Below are positions 47,901 to 59,450 of a stretch of DNA of 64,000 nt, piece by piece. The notes beneath the pieces were generated by a model, which did not search any database, was not told the DNA's origin, and saw only the letters and a program-made list of their open reading frames with translations. Origin of the DNA: Bretschneidera sinensis (lineage: Eukaryota; Streptophyta; Magnoliopsida; Brassicales; Akaniaceae); contig CM043705.1 of NCBI GenBank assembly GCA_023935145.1, forward strand, positions 87,640,084-87,704,083, in the 5' to 3' direction. Position 1 is the first letter of the stretch. Each line of letters begins with the position of its first letter. A program made the position numbers and the translations under genes.

Positions 47901-50900
47901 TAGTGAGTGACATGGGCTCACCAAATTATTTTAAGTATGAATATACCAACCAAGAGGGATAAACCAATAACGATAGCATAAAAAACACCAAGAGAGGAGA
48001 GAGAGAAAGTTGTAATTCCCAAGCATGAAACACATGAAACTAGAAATATAAACTGTAAAGCAAATTTGATAACATATAAGAGGGAAAGAATTTAAGGTGC
48101 ATTTAGTTTGAAAAATAGACATGTTTTTCACAGAAACAGGAGTGGAAGTGCCTTAGGCAGCTTTAAACACAACTTTTCTAGAAATGAGAATGAAAACGGG
48201 CCAAACTTAGAGAAAAAAAAATCATTTTCACCATTTTCAGCAAAACTGGAAACAAAAATGAACACCGTTTTCTGTGGAATTAAAAAATAAAGTGTAAAAT
48301 GATTCCATTCATTCTCTGAAAATAGAATGTGAAAAAGGAAACACTTTCCAAAATCATACGCACCCAATGATTGCCGAAATAAGATTCTTTGATGACTGGG
48401 GGAACTTTGGAAAAAGGTTCATCCCCTCTTAACAGAAACTTGCTCCTCGGGTTAAAAGTATCAACCAAATTCCCTCATCCTCTAATCTTGGCAAATTTTA
48501 TAGATTTCTAAAGCCACCTACATGTAAACATAGAGTAAAAGAGGACACCCCTTGTAACCGTGCACCATAAATTGATGACCTCTAAATTATCTATATTGTA
48601 AATAAAAGTGAATATAGGTTAAAACTTTATTGGATAGGAAATAATTTTATATTTTCTAAATTATTAAAACTTAATATGTGTGGTCGAATGCTAAAATTTA
48701 TATGGCATTAGTTGGACAATTTTTTATTGTGGGTCCAAATAAATAACCAAATTTGCACCCTTTCAACTAAGTGCAACCTTTTAAAATCATTTAAAAAAGA
48801 ATCTATATTGGAAAACAAAAGTGTAACTTACCTATGCTACAATATAGAAAGAAAAATCTTAACCCTATTGTGATTGAGACCTTGTAAATTTTGAATCAAA
48901 TGGGCCTTTATTGATTTTTAATTGGTTCTTCAAGAAAAAATACGACACAATCAGAGAGAATGCATCTTTAGTTTGAACTAAAATTTTAACCTCATTATTG
49001 CACTGTGTATTTTGTGTATTATTTATCTTAATTAACATTTTAGTTCATAACTATCATCTTTACAAACATTGCACAAGGAAAAAAATGCTACTTATTTTAA
49101 AGGGAGGAAAATTGAATTAAAATATAGATAAATCATCTTTAATTAAGTATTACATTCTCTATAAATTAATATGATAAAGTTGCATCGTGCTTTTCAATTA
49201 TTAGAGGACCAACAACATTAAGAGCAAGTGAGTTCAGACTTTTGAGCCAAAAGGCAATCCAACTCACTAGTGAGGAAGGGCCAAAGAGGAAGTTGTTCAA
49301 GGTCTACAATATGATTAAGAAAACTCTTCTCAGACATTGAGAAGCGTGAACAAGGACTAAAATGCGGACAAAGAGAGGGTAATTGTACAAGAATGGATCT
49401 GAAGTATGGTGTGTGAACCTCTTATAACACTATGCAACCAACCAAGATGCGCAGAGAAACTATCAAACATTTCCTTCCTCGAAAGAAAGGCCTCCAGGTC
49501 CAAAGTATTTAGGTTAGCTACCCCAGTGCTCTCCAAACTAATTAATCCACCGATGACGTCATGCAATACTTTTTCCAAGCCAGCCCATTCCATACAAACA
49601 GGGTGCCTACTCCAGCGCCACACCCACCCCCTCTGTTTAGTCAGCATAACAATTTTCCCAATGTACCACCAAATTTCCCAGCAACAATACAAATAGCTAG
49701 CAGAATAAATCCTAATTAGTCTCCCTCATGTGTATATATAAGGGGAAATCATCATTTCCAGATAAAGATATGTACTTTCTAGCATCAAATTGAACTCTTA
49801 AACCATACTCTGAGAAAATCAAAAGTGGAGAAAGCAATAATTGAAGGCAAAATCGCCACAATGCAATATGCTACCTTTTTCTATTTAAGCGAATAGCAAG
49901 TATTGAAGTTAAAAAATTCAATTCCCGAAGAGCAGTTCCAGTTGTAGTATTGAACAAACAGAGACGGCGTGGGGATAAAGATGGCTGTTTCAGTTCCAAT
50001 AGCACAATGGTGAGTAATTGACAGAAAATAAGAGGACTCAGAAACTTATTAGAGCATAAAATAGCAAAATACTCAAGCACCTGTTCACCAGCGCCAACAA
50101 TGGCTAGAAGACTAGAACTATACAGCATTTCAACAATAATAAAAGCTCCAACATCTAGCAAAAGGAAACAAACAAATTTAGGATAAACTTAATCTAAGAT
50201 TTCCAGTAAGCTTCAATATTTACAAAATTCAAATCGTAACAGGTGCATGTTAATCTTCAACCTCGGTTTTCGAAGTCACACGAATAAAATGAAATGAGAG
50301 AACGATTTAGTTTCTTGACAAAGTACATACCATGACACATCAAATGTGAGCCTGTACATGCATGTGCATTTGCGAATTGCTATAAAATGCTAAATGCAGC
50401 AGTAACAAGAAGAAAACTGATGATTACAATAGCATAAAACCATATCATGCTATGCTTCACATTATTAGTCAAACTTGCACGCTACAACAAAATAAATGTC
50501 AAAGTTATGGCGTAGTATACATGGAATTGTTATGTGGTTAAGAAAACCTTTATTGTGCATCTTTTTATTTAAAAGGATACCCGACTCTTGTGATTATAGG
50601 GCTACAAAATTTCATCTAACCAAAGAATGAACATAAAATTAAACTTTGTGGTATTGCATTGGTGCATAAAAAGGCTAGCTTGTTAGCTGAGCAATATATC
50701 GGTGGTGCAAATCTAGAGAAATCAGAAATAGATATGAGAGAAAAAAAATCCACAAGATGTTTGCAGGTCATTTCAATTTATGGGCAAGTAATTGGGTAAA
50801 TTATACGTCTTAAGCATAGATAACACTAACATCATATAATCATACTGAAACCATCAGCGCCATGAATGTTATGTGAGGATCATAGTAATTTCTCTTTCTT

Positions 50901-51519
50901 ACATTATAAGTATCTCATAACTCATTTTATACAACACGTTGCCATTACCAGGCATTGTATCAGATACAGGTGAACTTTAAAATTGAATGAACGCTAAAAA
51001 TATAAATAAAAAACAAATGTTTTCCAAGGATAACATGCCTCGTTCATAACAGAGTCTCCCTGTGCTCGAATCAAATATTTTGAAACCATCGTTCGTACTT
51101 ATCGCAAATCCACTGCAAATTAAAACCCCAAAATAAAGTTAATCATCTGTCACTCCCTCCAACATAACAAATTTCCGTTTCTTTCCGCAAAAAAAATAGC
51201 TCAAAGAAAACTTTCCGGGGAAACAAACACTTGATTACGAAGCTTAAGCAAAAAGCAATCACGTATATGTTACACAAATAAAAACCTAAATTCTTTACTT
51301 CTTTTTTAGAAAGCATTCTTCCTGAAAACATCTTCTCGGGGAAAAATCTTAGAAGGAAAAATTTTGCAAAATTTTAAAAAGAGAAATTTCGAGAGTTCGA
51401 GTACATAAGTGAAATGAATTTAAATTTTGCTGCATCATAAATTTGAGTATACGTGAGCACCTGTTGTCTTGATTGAAGGAAGCACAGAGAATAGGATACG
51501 ATGAGGACTGATTGGCCAT
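35974..51519 (-). CDS. ATG18B: ATG18b-like autophagy WD40/PROPPIN protein
   Basis: Eleven exons: 51519-51461, 51112-51039, 50154-50081, 49984-49875, 47756-47665, 42088-41976, 40888-40769, 40161-40016, 38022-37909, 37343-37278 and 36115-35974, giving 369 aa. It begins [19 protein letters not shown] and shows WD40-propeller strands throughout. The phosphoinositide-binding motif FRRG is at residues 218-221 ([11 protein letters not shown]). ATG18-family proteins bind PI3P on the phagophore and work with ATG2 in autophagosome growth. Intron 2 (51038-50155) has a GC donor, CGAG|GCATGT. The gene is 15.5 kb for a 1.1-kb coding sequence; intron 5 alone (47664-42089) is 5.6 kb and holds a solo LTR and MITEs, and intron 8 holds a TRIM-bearing repeat and an LTR-like piece. 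All exon joins keep the frame. Confidence 0.94.
38186..39035. mobile_element. Older MITE-like element split by a TRIM
   Basis: The left end ACTGACCTCCCTGAGGTTTC and the reverse complement of the right end, ACTAACCTAAGGTTTG, then ACAGAAACATCCCTGAAC, are alike and in inverse orientation. The interior is interrupted by the 355-bp TRIM at 38282-38636. Without it the element would be about 490 bp. Superfamily not assigned. It lies in ATG18b intron 8. Confidence 0.5.
38282..38636 (+). mobile_element. TRIM, a miniature LTR retrotransposon, complete with TSD
   Basis: The 5' LTR (38282-38363, 82 bp) starts TGGTAAAATGTATAT and ends GTTAACA. It is followed at once by a tRNA-Met-type primer site, TGGTATCAAAAC (canonical TGGTATCAGAGC). 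A 146-bp non-coding interior ends in a polypurine tract GAGGAGGAG (38501-38509), and the 3' LTR (38510-38636, 127 bp) begins TGTTAAAATG. The 45-bp excess of the 3' LTR is an internal tandem copy of the GAGCTTGATATATATTGTTG segment. The 5-bp duplication ATACT flanks both sides (38277-38281 and 38637-38641). No gag or pol: it would have depended on an autonomous partner. Confidence 0.88.
39184..39659. mobile_element. LTR-like or TIR element in ATG18b intron 8
   Basis: The piece begins TGGGATTTT and ends AAAATCCCA, a perfect 9-bp inverted terminus with TG...CA ends like a ~476-bp solo LTR. The stretch AATGTGGTTCGACAACCTC is similar to motifs common in Copia LTRs. Flanking pentamers (GTTAT, ATTTG) do not match, so solo-LTR status is unproved. 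Confidence 0.5.
42862..43095. mobile_element. Degraded TIR element in ATG18b intron 5
   Basis: The left part CACGGAGCTAGAACGTG and the inverted right part GTGGCGGACCTGCATATAG resemble the ends of a common dicot repeat group that also has T-run/G-run interiors, as here (T then GGGGAGGGG near 42885). Ends approximate. Confidence 0.4.
43935..44977 (+). mobile_element. Solo LTR of a Copia-type retrotransposon
   Basis: 1043 bp starting TGTTAGGATATT and ending CTTCACA, flanked by exact 5-bp duplications ATATT (43930-43934 and 44978-44982). Inside are a TATA box (GCTATAAAAGGAAGC near 44453) and a pyrimidine-rich end with ATAGATCCAATTCATCCCCC, typical of plant Copia LTR 3' ends. No primer site or coding sequence follows, so the internal part was lost by LTR-LTR recombination. 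It also contains a 7-unit 32-bp tandem repeat. It sits in ATG18b intron 5, antisense to the gene. Confidence 0.92.
44147..44369 (+). repeat. Seven 32-bp tandem units inside the solo LTR
   Basis: The units follow the pattern ACCAGTCGCACACCCAG-CGACTGG-x-GGAAG. Six are 32 bp and one is 31 bp. Each unit has an internal inverted pair, CAGTCG...CGACTG, so each could form a small hairpin. The block is GC-richer than its surroundings and lies about 80 bp upstream of the LTR TATA box, in the U3 region. Confidence 0.9.
45714..46143. mobile_element. MITE in ATG18b intron 5
   Basis: Left end GAGTCCGTTTGGAACCAAAC and inverted right end CGGTCCATTTGGAACAAATG, a form common in plant MITEs. Within it, GAATTCATTT/AAATGAATTC motifs recur in both orientations, so the piece can fold on itself. 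No clear target duplication. Confidence 0.65.
48095..48365. mobile_element. MITE in ATG18b intron 4
   Basis: Left end AGGTGCATTTAGTTTGAAAA and inverted right end GGGTGCGTATGATTTTGGAA, the GGGTGCGTTTGGTTTG-like end seen in hAT-type MITEs. About 270 bp, no coding capacity, boundaries approximate. Confidence 0.5.
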
Positions 51520-51600
51520 TATGGGAATTGTTGATGCCTTTCTTGTTTTTCTTTCTTTCTTTCTTTCTTTCTCATACTCCCTTCATTCAGGACTGGTTTT
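51520..51600 (-). promoter_or_regulatory. Leader of ATG18b with GAAA repeat
   Basis: Directly upstream of the ATG, on the minus strand, lies a purine-rich (GAAA)n tract (plus-strand TTCT repeat near 51549-51572). It belongs to the untranslated leader or core promoter. No clear TATA box was found. Confidence 0.5.
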
Positions 51601-53950
51601 CTTTCCTACTTTCAAATTTCAACGAAACAAAACGGCATAAGAAAATTTCAGTATGAATGTATGTGGGTCCCAACACCAGATCCATCATCATCCTACGACT
51701 GGGAGTCTAGTTGCATTTGGACCGTTAAGGAGGAGGTGCGACGACCAAATTTATGATGTGGGTCCGACAATTTGTTCCTTTGGTGTGGTCCTGGGATTTT
51801 TGTAACTGTTTGCAAGTTTTAACGGTGTTTCAACCCCGGTGCCGTTAAAAAAACACTGCTTTAAATTTAGTTTTAATTATAAAAAATACTTTGTACTGGA
51901 TTACAATTTTAAAAATTAATTCGAGATTTTTTTGTGGTAAAAAATATTTTATAATTGATTATATTTTCAAAATATATTACGAGAATTTTTTGTGTCAAAA
52001 AATATTGTGGTATGTTTCTGTTAACAAAAAAACACTATGTGATTAACTAAAAAAACAAATCACAATATATTTTTTACTGATAGAAATATATCATCTAGTA
52101 TTTTTTACTAACAGAAGCCTATAAAGTTTATTTTTTGTAATTAAACTTTAAATTTATATATTTAAATGTAAAAGTTATATTTTTATGATAATATATATAT
52201 AATAAAATTATTTTTTCATTTTTATCATCATATGTATAATTACTAAATATATGTGTTTATGAGATAAAACAAATTTTTTTCAATGGTACCATAAAATCTA
52301 CAATTTTTTCCGATAAAACTTAGATGAGTTTTTTCATTAAATTCTGAACTCTTAGATGTTCTATTTAAAAAAAAAATTTGAAACAATCGAATTAACGATA
52401 ATGATCTATACTAAATTCTTGAGGTTCTATTTAAAATTATCGTTTTTATGGCAATTAAATTAATGATAATAATCTTTTTATCCGACAATGTAACATGTAT
52501 CAATAAAAAATTAAATTTAAAAAATATATGACTTAATAAATTTAACGTTAACTTTATTACAAATTTTGATGAATTTTGAATTATTTATCAAATGCATGTT
52601 AAATTCGTAATGTATTTGAACGGAAAGTGAGAAAATGGAAAAAAGAGGTACATGTACCTTTGTTGGCAAGTTTTTAAAGAAACGAAGAAGAACATATGCC
52701 ATTCTATTTCCTTTCAAATTCTAATTTATTTTTTATTTCATTAAAATTAAAAGATTTGAATGGAAATAGTACCTCTTTCATAATTTTTTAATATATTTAT
52801 TATTATATTTATAATTATTTAATAATATTTTTATATTAATAAATAATAAAATAGTAAAATGAGTTATATCTTTTCTCCTTTTTTTTTCGAAAGAGAATCT
52901 ACATAAAAAAATTAAGAAGTGTTCATACAAACAGGTCTAGAGGTACAACCCTCTCAAGAATCAAAATCAAAAGCCTGAACAATGGAAGGATGCACAACAT
53001 CAAAAACAGAAAAATTCGTCTCCACCCATAGCAGCCATGAACAAAAATTATGCGAAATGCATGATAAATTGTTGGAGTTATTATCGAAACGCCTTTGTAT
53101 TTTGTTATATGTTTCAATGTCTTTCTTACGTTTTAAATTCGATCAATTTACACTATACAAAATAAAAGAGTATCTAATAAGCCTTTATAATCAAAATTTC
53201 AATTAAATTAAAACCAGTACATAAGTGCAACTTACACATGCAATTCATTTCAACGCGAAAAGACAACTCTGCTGTCTTATTTTCTACAACAAATCTTTTA
53301 CATCTTACTTTTTTCAATCTCAAAATCCATAACTCTTCCGTCTCCAATTCACGAAAATAATTTTAAAAAAATATTATCATAATTATCTTTTCAAATTCAA
53401 TGAAACGTAAGTGTGGACTAAACTTGTGGCACTTCATTTCACAATACTATAAAACCTTTGCTGCGACAATATTTCAATGTAAATTGTAAAGAGAAGAAGG
53501 CTGTTCTTCTCAATAGAAAAGGGTCAAAGCAAAAAAAAAAAGAGAAAAGGTCATCTGAGAAAATTCACATATGAAAGAGAGATGAAAGGATTGAAAGACT
53601 AAAAGAGGAAATGCGCGTGAGCCTGCCAAAGCATCCACAGAAAATGACCCGTAACAGCTTACCACTATGACAACACCTAACTTTCATACAAATTTCACCT
53701 TCACAGCTAAAAACAGTCGCAATTATCATTTACCAACTTTTGGTCAAAAACCGTCAAAATCTTTCTGTTGGTACCAGAGCATCTGATGCTCGTTTCCTCT
53801 CTCTTAACTTCTCTATACAAAGACCACCACAAATAGAGATCCCCTTGTTCATTTAACAAAAGAAAAAATTGGGATATTTACATTACAATCCCATATATGG
53901 AGCTAAAAACTAGATGGTCTTATAAACATGAAAACTGAACCTATTTTTCA
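51601..53950. other. Spacer between ATG18b promoter and SARK 3' end
   Basis: Very AT-rich at 51840-52530, with several short inverted stretches such as AAAAAATATTGTG against CACAATATATTTTTT, but no element with clear ends. The part near 53650-54033 should be the 3' untranslated region of the SARK-like gene. No gene recognised. Confidence 0.5.
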
Positions 53951-54033
53951 ACGTACATGATTTTGACTTGTAAAGAAATAGAAAAAAAGAATTCACTCCT
54001 CGTCTTATTTCAACTTTTGTTTCTTTTTGGCAT

Positions 54034-57000
54034 TTATCGTGGACCAGAGAGTTCCATGGCAAAGGAATCCAAAGAACGATCATCATCATCATCATCCATT
54101 GCCATGCCAAACATGTTGGAATCATGACCATTGTCTTCATGCTTTGGTGCAGTGGTAGAACACAGCGAACTTTTGTTATTGTTGTTGGCATGAAAGAGGC
54201 TCATGGTCGGATTACTATGATTATGTGATGCTACCCATTTTTCAGCAAGGCCATCGCCTTCTAGCATCCGGACCACTTCGGACGTTTTAGGGCGGTGGGC
54301 CGGAAGGTACTGAGTGCACAGCAAAGCCACTTGCAGCATCTCCCCCACATCGATTCGATCATAGTTGCTTCCCAGCTCTCGGTCCACCAGCTCTTCCACT
54401 TTCTTTTCCTGTTGTATTTTCTTCACCTGTCACCACCATTGTGAACTTTCATCAGTTAGCTTGTTGTGTACACATTTTTTTCTGTTTCTTTAATGATCTG
54501 GGCCAATTGCAAATTTGTATGTTGGAAACAATTCAACCTGTGCGTAAATGTATAAATTCCTAATATTATTTATATTAGGAGTGCATACATTTACACTGTT
54601 AATACATTCTAGTTTGCCAAAATGCTAAGCTACTACCTACAGACATAAAATCCAAAGAGCAATCCTATAATAATTTCCCATGCGAAATTAATCACTATAT
54701 GCCCACCCACCCCCCTCCCTTCTCTGTCCCTCCTTTTCCGCCATTTTTGGCCATACAGACCACCCACACCATTGTTATTTAGAACTGCATGAACACACAT
54801 AACTGTTGATCAGGCACATTGACAATTCATAAGACTGTTGGAAAAAGAAACTCAAATGATGCTCAAGTGACTGGGATTATGAATACCAAATAATGAAGAT
54901 TTAAAATGTGAAAGAAAGCAATGCAAAAGTGTATAAAACAGATCCACAAACAACAGAAATATAACTGGGGGAACAGTAAGTCAATGTAAGAAAAGAACTG
55001 CAATTCAGGTAGCATCTAACAAGATTCCTCTACCTAGACCCATCAGAAACCTCTTTAAGTGATGAGAGGCATTATTGTCAAATGAATTTGGATCAGTATT
55101 TAAATCCAATATGTTGTACTTATCGTTATTAGATTAAAAGAATTTGTGGTGCATATATTAGTTTGAGAGATCAAGTAAAGATACCTAAATTGCTATTGGA
55201 ATCATAAATATCAATTAGCTTATACCATTGGGCATAGAGGTAACTTACCCACTCGAGCATGGCTCCTTTCTGATTAACTGTTTTGCCATACTCAAGAGCT
55301 CTCATTCCAGTTATGAGCTCTAGCAAGAGAATGCCAAATCCAAACACATCAGTTTTCTCTGATGACTGGCCAGTGGAGAGGTACTCTGGTGCAATGTGCC
55401 CAACAGTTCCACGGACAGCTGTCGTGACATGGGACTCAGTATGGTCAAGGAGCTTAGCAAGGCCAAAATCGCCAACAACAGCCTCGCAGTACTCATCCAA
55501 GAGCACATTAGCAGCCTTCACGTCTCTGTGGATTATCTTTGGATCACACTGCTCATGTAGATACAGCAGACCTCTTGCAGCTCCAATTGCTATCCTCTTC
55601 CTTGTGTTCCAGTCTAATGCCGGTTTTGCTGTCACAGATAACTGATGATATTAGAGGTAAACTAATTTTTAAGGTGGTTTAAGCTTTAAGAATAACTTTA
55701 AATGGAAAATTGTATCCTTTTTCATTTCTCTAAGTAACTTCTCCTGTTTAACTCATCATACGTAATCAGAGCCAGAGTGATTCCACATTAATCAGAGACA
55801 CCACAGGTGTCAAAAAGTTTTACCAAACAATGTTTATATCAGAATGAGTATGGTATAAGACATACTACATTCTCTCGTAAACTAATACAGAACCATCATT
55901 CTTTTTCCTTTACGGGTTTGCATTCAAAAAATCACAAAAACAAAGAAAGATAAAGAATTTTTCTGTTAATTTATTCATTATTGAAGAATACTATTTGGAA
56001 ACACAAACTCTTACAAGTGATCCCAAACAATAACATCCTCTCAAATTTAGACTACAAATACACCGTGTTATCTTGCAATGGAAAATAATTTAGAATTAGA
56101 GCCACAGGCCAAAAAAAGGACAAAAAACAGTCAGAACTAGTCTTAGCACGGTCCCAACCTGCAGAAGTTGGATGTTGGAACTAAAACATTTTGGCCTCCC
56201 TACCAATTGTGGTCCATAGCAACATTACAAATGGATATAAGGTAGTGGCTAGAGCACTAATTTAATCAAACCAAAACGGGAAATCATCTTTTTGCAGCAT
56301 GCATAACATAATGAGTGCAATAGCCACAACAAGCTAGTACTGACCTTTAAGCCTGGAGGCCACGCTGCCATTGGACATGTAAGGGTAAATCAGAAGCCTC
56401 TCGTTACAGGTAGCACAGTATCCGATTAAATGAAGCAAATTCCTATGAACCGCCAAGCTGATCATCTCCAATTCAGTCTGAAACTGTGATTCCCCAAAAG
56501 TTCCAGTCACATCCTTCAACCGCTTCACCGCCACCATAGTCCCATCTCCTAGCTTTCCCTTGTATACATTACCAAAACCTCCAGCACCAAGTATGTTCTT
56601 GGAGCTGAAATTGTCAGTGGCAAGTTGCAGCTCTCTGAAAGTGAAGCTTCTAAGATTGCCCAGGCTTAGTAGTCCTTCTTCTTGTTTGTCTACAACAAAA
56701 TTCAAATACCCATTTCAGAATTTGACCTGTTAATGTTGTTTTTGTTAAAAGCAGTAAAATCGGGTTGTATTGTCACTGACCACTAATGTTTAGGATGGTT
56801 TGGGTTTTCTGTTTCTTTCTGCGCCAAAGGAGTCCGAGTGCTAGGAATATTAGAGATGCAAAGCTGAGGCTGACCCCAAGTGCAATTGCCAATTTCTTGG
56901 ACCTGTGTTCTCCTGGTTTAAAAAAAAGAAAAAGATAAATGAAGCATCATTAAACAGCAAAGGATGTTAAGCTAAAGAGAATGAAGGATTTACAGGGTTA

Positions 57001-58961
57001 CCAGGTGATGAGCTTAAAGAAAAGGAAAGGGGAACTGCATTGGCTGATCCAGAGCAAACTTCAGTTAAGCTGCTTCCACAAATCAGTGGGTTCCCCACAA
57101 CACTACATTCAACAACAGTGAAAGAGAGAAAAATCAGGATGCATAAGACATTGACAAGAATGAGTAAGAGAGAGAGAGTGTGAGAGTGTATTATGCTAAG
57201 CAAAGAAACTACTATACTTGAATGTTCTGGCTGGGAACTTGGGCACTGGTCCACTGATGTTGTTATAAGACAAATCCCTGAGTCATCACAGCCATCATAA
57301 GCAAACACAACTACTCATATCGAACAATGACCCTTCCAAATCAGAAAGATTTCAACGCTATCTCGATTTTCAAGACACTGAAACAATGTTAAAACAGAAA
57401 CAAACAAAATGAGAGAGAGAAACTCATACTCACAAGAAAGCAAGCTGTGGGATTTTGGCTAAAGACACAGGAAAAGGCCCGGACAAGCTATTGTTGTTCA
57501 GCCTCCTACTCTCATTACATGACAAAACACAGTATATAAGATATCATTAATAAAGTGTAACAAAGATATCATAAACAAAAGCTATGTATAAATAAAAATA
57601 ATAAAACCATATAAAATTAGGACCAAAGTCTAAAACAAAACTATCCTTCTAGACTACTCAACCAATTTCTACAACAATCATTTGGCTAATGTGAGATTTG
57701 AGTCTTCTCTTTTCATCAAAACAGGACAAGAAAAATATAGGACTTAAAAATAATTATAATTTCAGTTTCTTTTCCTTCACTTTCTTCGCAACCAAACAGA
57801 AAATTAATTTAACTGATATAATGAGATACTTACAAATATTGGAGACTACTTAGCTGACCAAGAGACCCTGGAATTGCACCAGAGAATCGATTGTTAGAGA
57901 GATCCAAAGTCTGTAGTTTGGAGAGAGTACCAAGCTCTGGCGGAATTTCACCAGAGATGTTATTGTTCTGCAACAACCTTCAAATTCATGGCAAAAAAAT
58001 TGGATAAAAAACAAAAAAAATTAGTATCAAAGAGAAAGATAAAGCACAAATGGGGTTGTGTTCTCATTTTTATTCAGAAGCTATATCTCACTCTCTGTTC
58101 TGTTGCAGGGAAAGTGCATTATGTCGTGGATTTAAGACTAAAGAATTTGAAGAAAAAAAAACTTTGGAAACGATTATTTAGGAAAAAAAAAAAACAAAAC
58201 CTCCACTCGACTAAGCCTAGTGCAGCTTTATGGGTCACTGATTTCTTCTATACATATTCAAAACAATCAATCAGAAGCCAAGAGAAAACGAAAATGGGAA
58301 TGCAAAAAAATTGAACTAAAAGGCAAAAACTATGCTTAGTATAAAAAATCATGACCCTGAATTCTCTTTCCTTTTCCTCAGCAATCAAACAGAAGCTAAG
58401 GATAAAATGAAAATGGAATTGCAAAAAATTAATCTATAAGGCTAAAACATGTCATTTTTTCTTACACTTGGCGAAGATTTGTGAGATTTCCTATTGTCCC
58501 AGACAGAGAGCCTGATAAAGACTGGCTTGGAGCTCCCCTGCAAGAAATCCCATAAATGAATTGTTTAGTTTCAGTGAAATCAAAAAAAAAATAAAGTGTT
58601 TATGAGAAGGTTAAATAAAAGAATGAAACTCACAGGCCTATAACTAGATTCTCAGGTGAACAAGTGATCATAGCCCAGCTACAAGGATCCACAGAGTCCT
58701 CATCCCAATTGTTCAACACCCCATGTGGATCTTTCAAAGCATTTTTTAAACTTATCAAAGCCTCCACTATAACAAAAAAAAAATATTAATCACATACCCA
58801 TTTATGCAAACCTACATACTCAATAATGTCCAAAAAAAAGAGAGAAGGAGAAGAAAATGGGTTCTCCTTGTTTTACCTTCATGGTTACGGGGCTCATAGG
58901 AAAGAGAACAAGCAGAAGAATAGAGCAAGAAAAAGAGAATAAAGAGGCTGATCATAGCCAT
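54034..58961 (-). CDS. SARK: SARK-like LRR receptor kinase (LRR-II subfamily)
   Basis: Eleven exons: 58961-58877, 58766-58634, 58537-58466, 57977-57834, 57505-57434, 57277-57218, 57102-57002, 56912-56781, 56689-56345, 55628-55249 and 54426-54034, giving 638 aa. Order: signal peptide (1-20), LRR cap with [10 protein letters not shown], about five LRRs (several exons are multiples of 72 bp, one per repeat), a [19 protein letters not shown] junction, one membrane helix (about 229-251), then a kinase. Kinase features: [15 protein letters not shown] Lys322, HRD 415-417 (an RD kinase), DFG 435-437, and the C-terminus [10 protein letters not shown] after an acidic DDDDDD run. The subfamily includes SERKs, NIKs and AtSARK; LSLSSSP-like linker, GEHRSKK and the acidic tail point to the SARK branch, which regulates leaf senescence through auxin/ethylene. 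Plasma-membrane location is expected. No broken frame or missing catalytic residue was seen. Confidence 0.93.
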
Positions 58962-59450
58962 GGCAAGCTACGTAGTGAATGCTAGAGATTGAAGAACAAC
59001 ATAGTTTAGACCATGAAATGAAATTTGTTCACAGCAAATATTATTTATGTCTCTTCTCCCTCTCTCTCTCCCTATTTCTTTCTCTGTTTGTTCTCTTTCT
59101 TGGGTCTATCAGTCTCTCTTTTTCAGTCTCTACCTTTTGCAAGTATAACAAAAAAAAGTTTGAAGAAAACTAATGTAACATTACAAATATAAGTATCTCT
59201 CTTTCCCCCTCCCTCTCTCTCTTCTTTGTCTTTGTTTCTCGTGTAAGAGTGGTGATTTAGAAATAGAGAGAGAGATAGAGAAAGTATTTCTGGAGAGAAT
59301 CAGGTGTGGTGATACGGAGTGTCAGATGATGGTGGGGTTTTTTGTGTGTGTGTGACTGTGCAGAAATTGAGAGAGACGTGAGTATGTAATCGCACCCACT
59401 GCACTGGACTGGACTCAGCTAACATGCACCTTTCTGTTTTTTTTTTTTTT
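58962..59450 (-). promoter_or_regulatory. Leader and promoter region of SARK-like gene
   Basis: Upstream of the ATG, the minus strand is strongly GA-rich (plus-strand CTCTCTCTCTCC and related runs at 59048-59100 and 59200-59225), followed by a GT run near 59342. These are probably leader microsatellites. The transcription start was not fixed. Confidence 0.45.

Noticed and set aside
54009..54191. Aspartate-codon repeat (ATC)n as an independent minus-strand gene in another frame
   Set aside because: It is a shadow of the SARK-like last exon, whose acidic tail explains the repeat.
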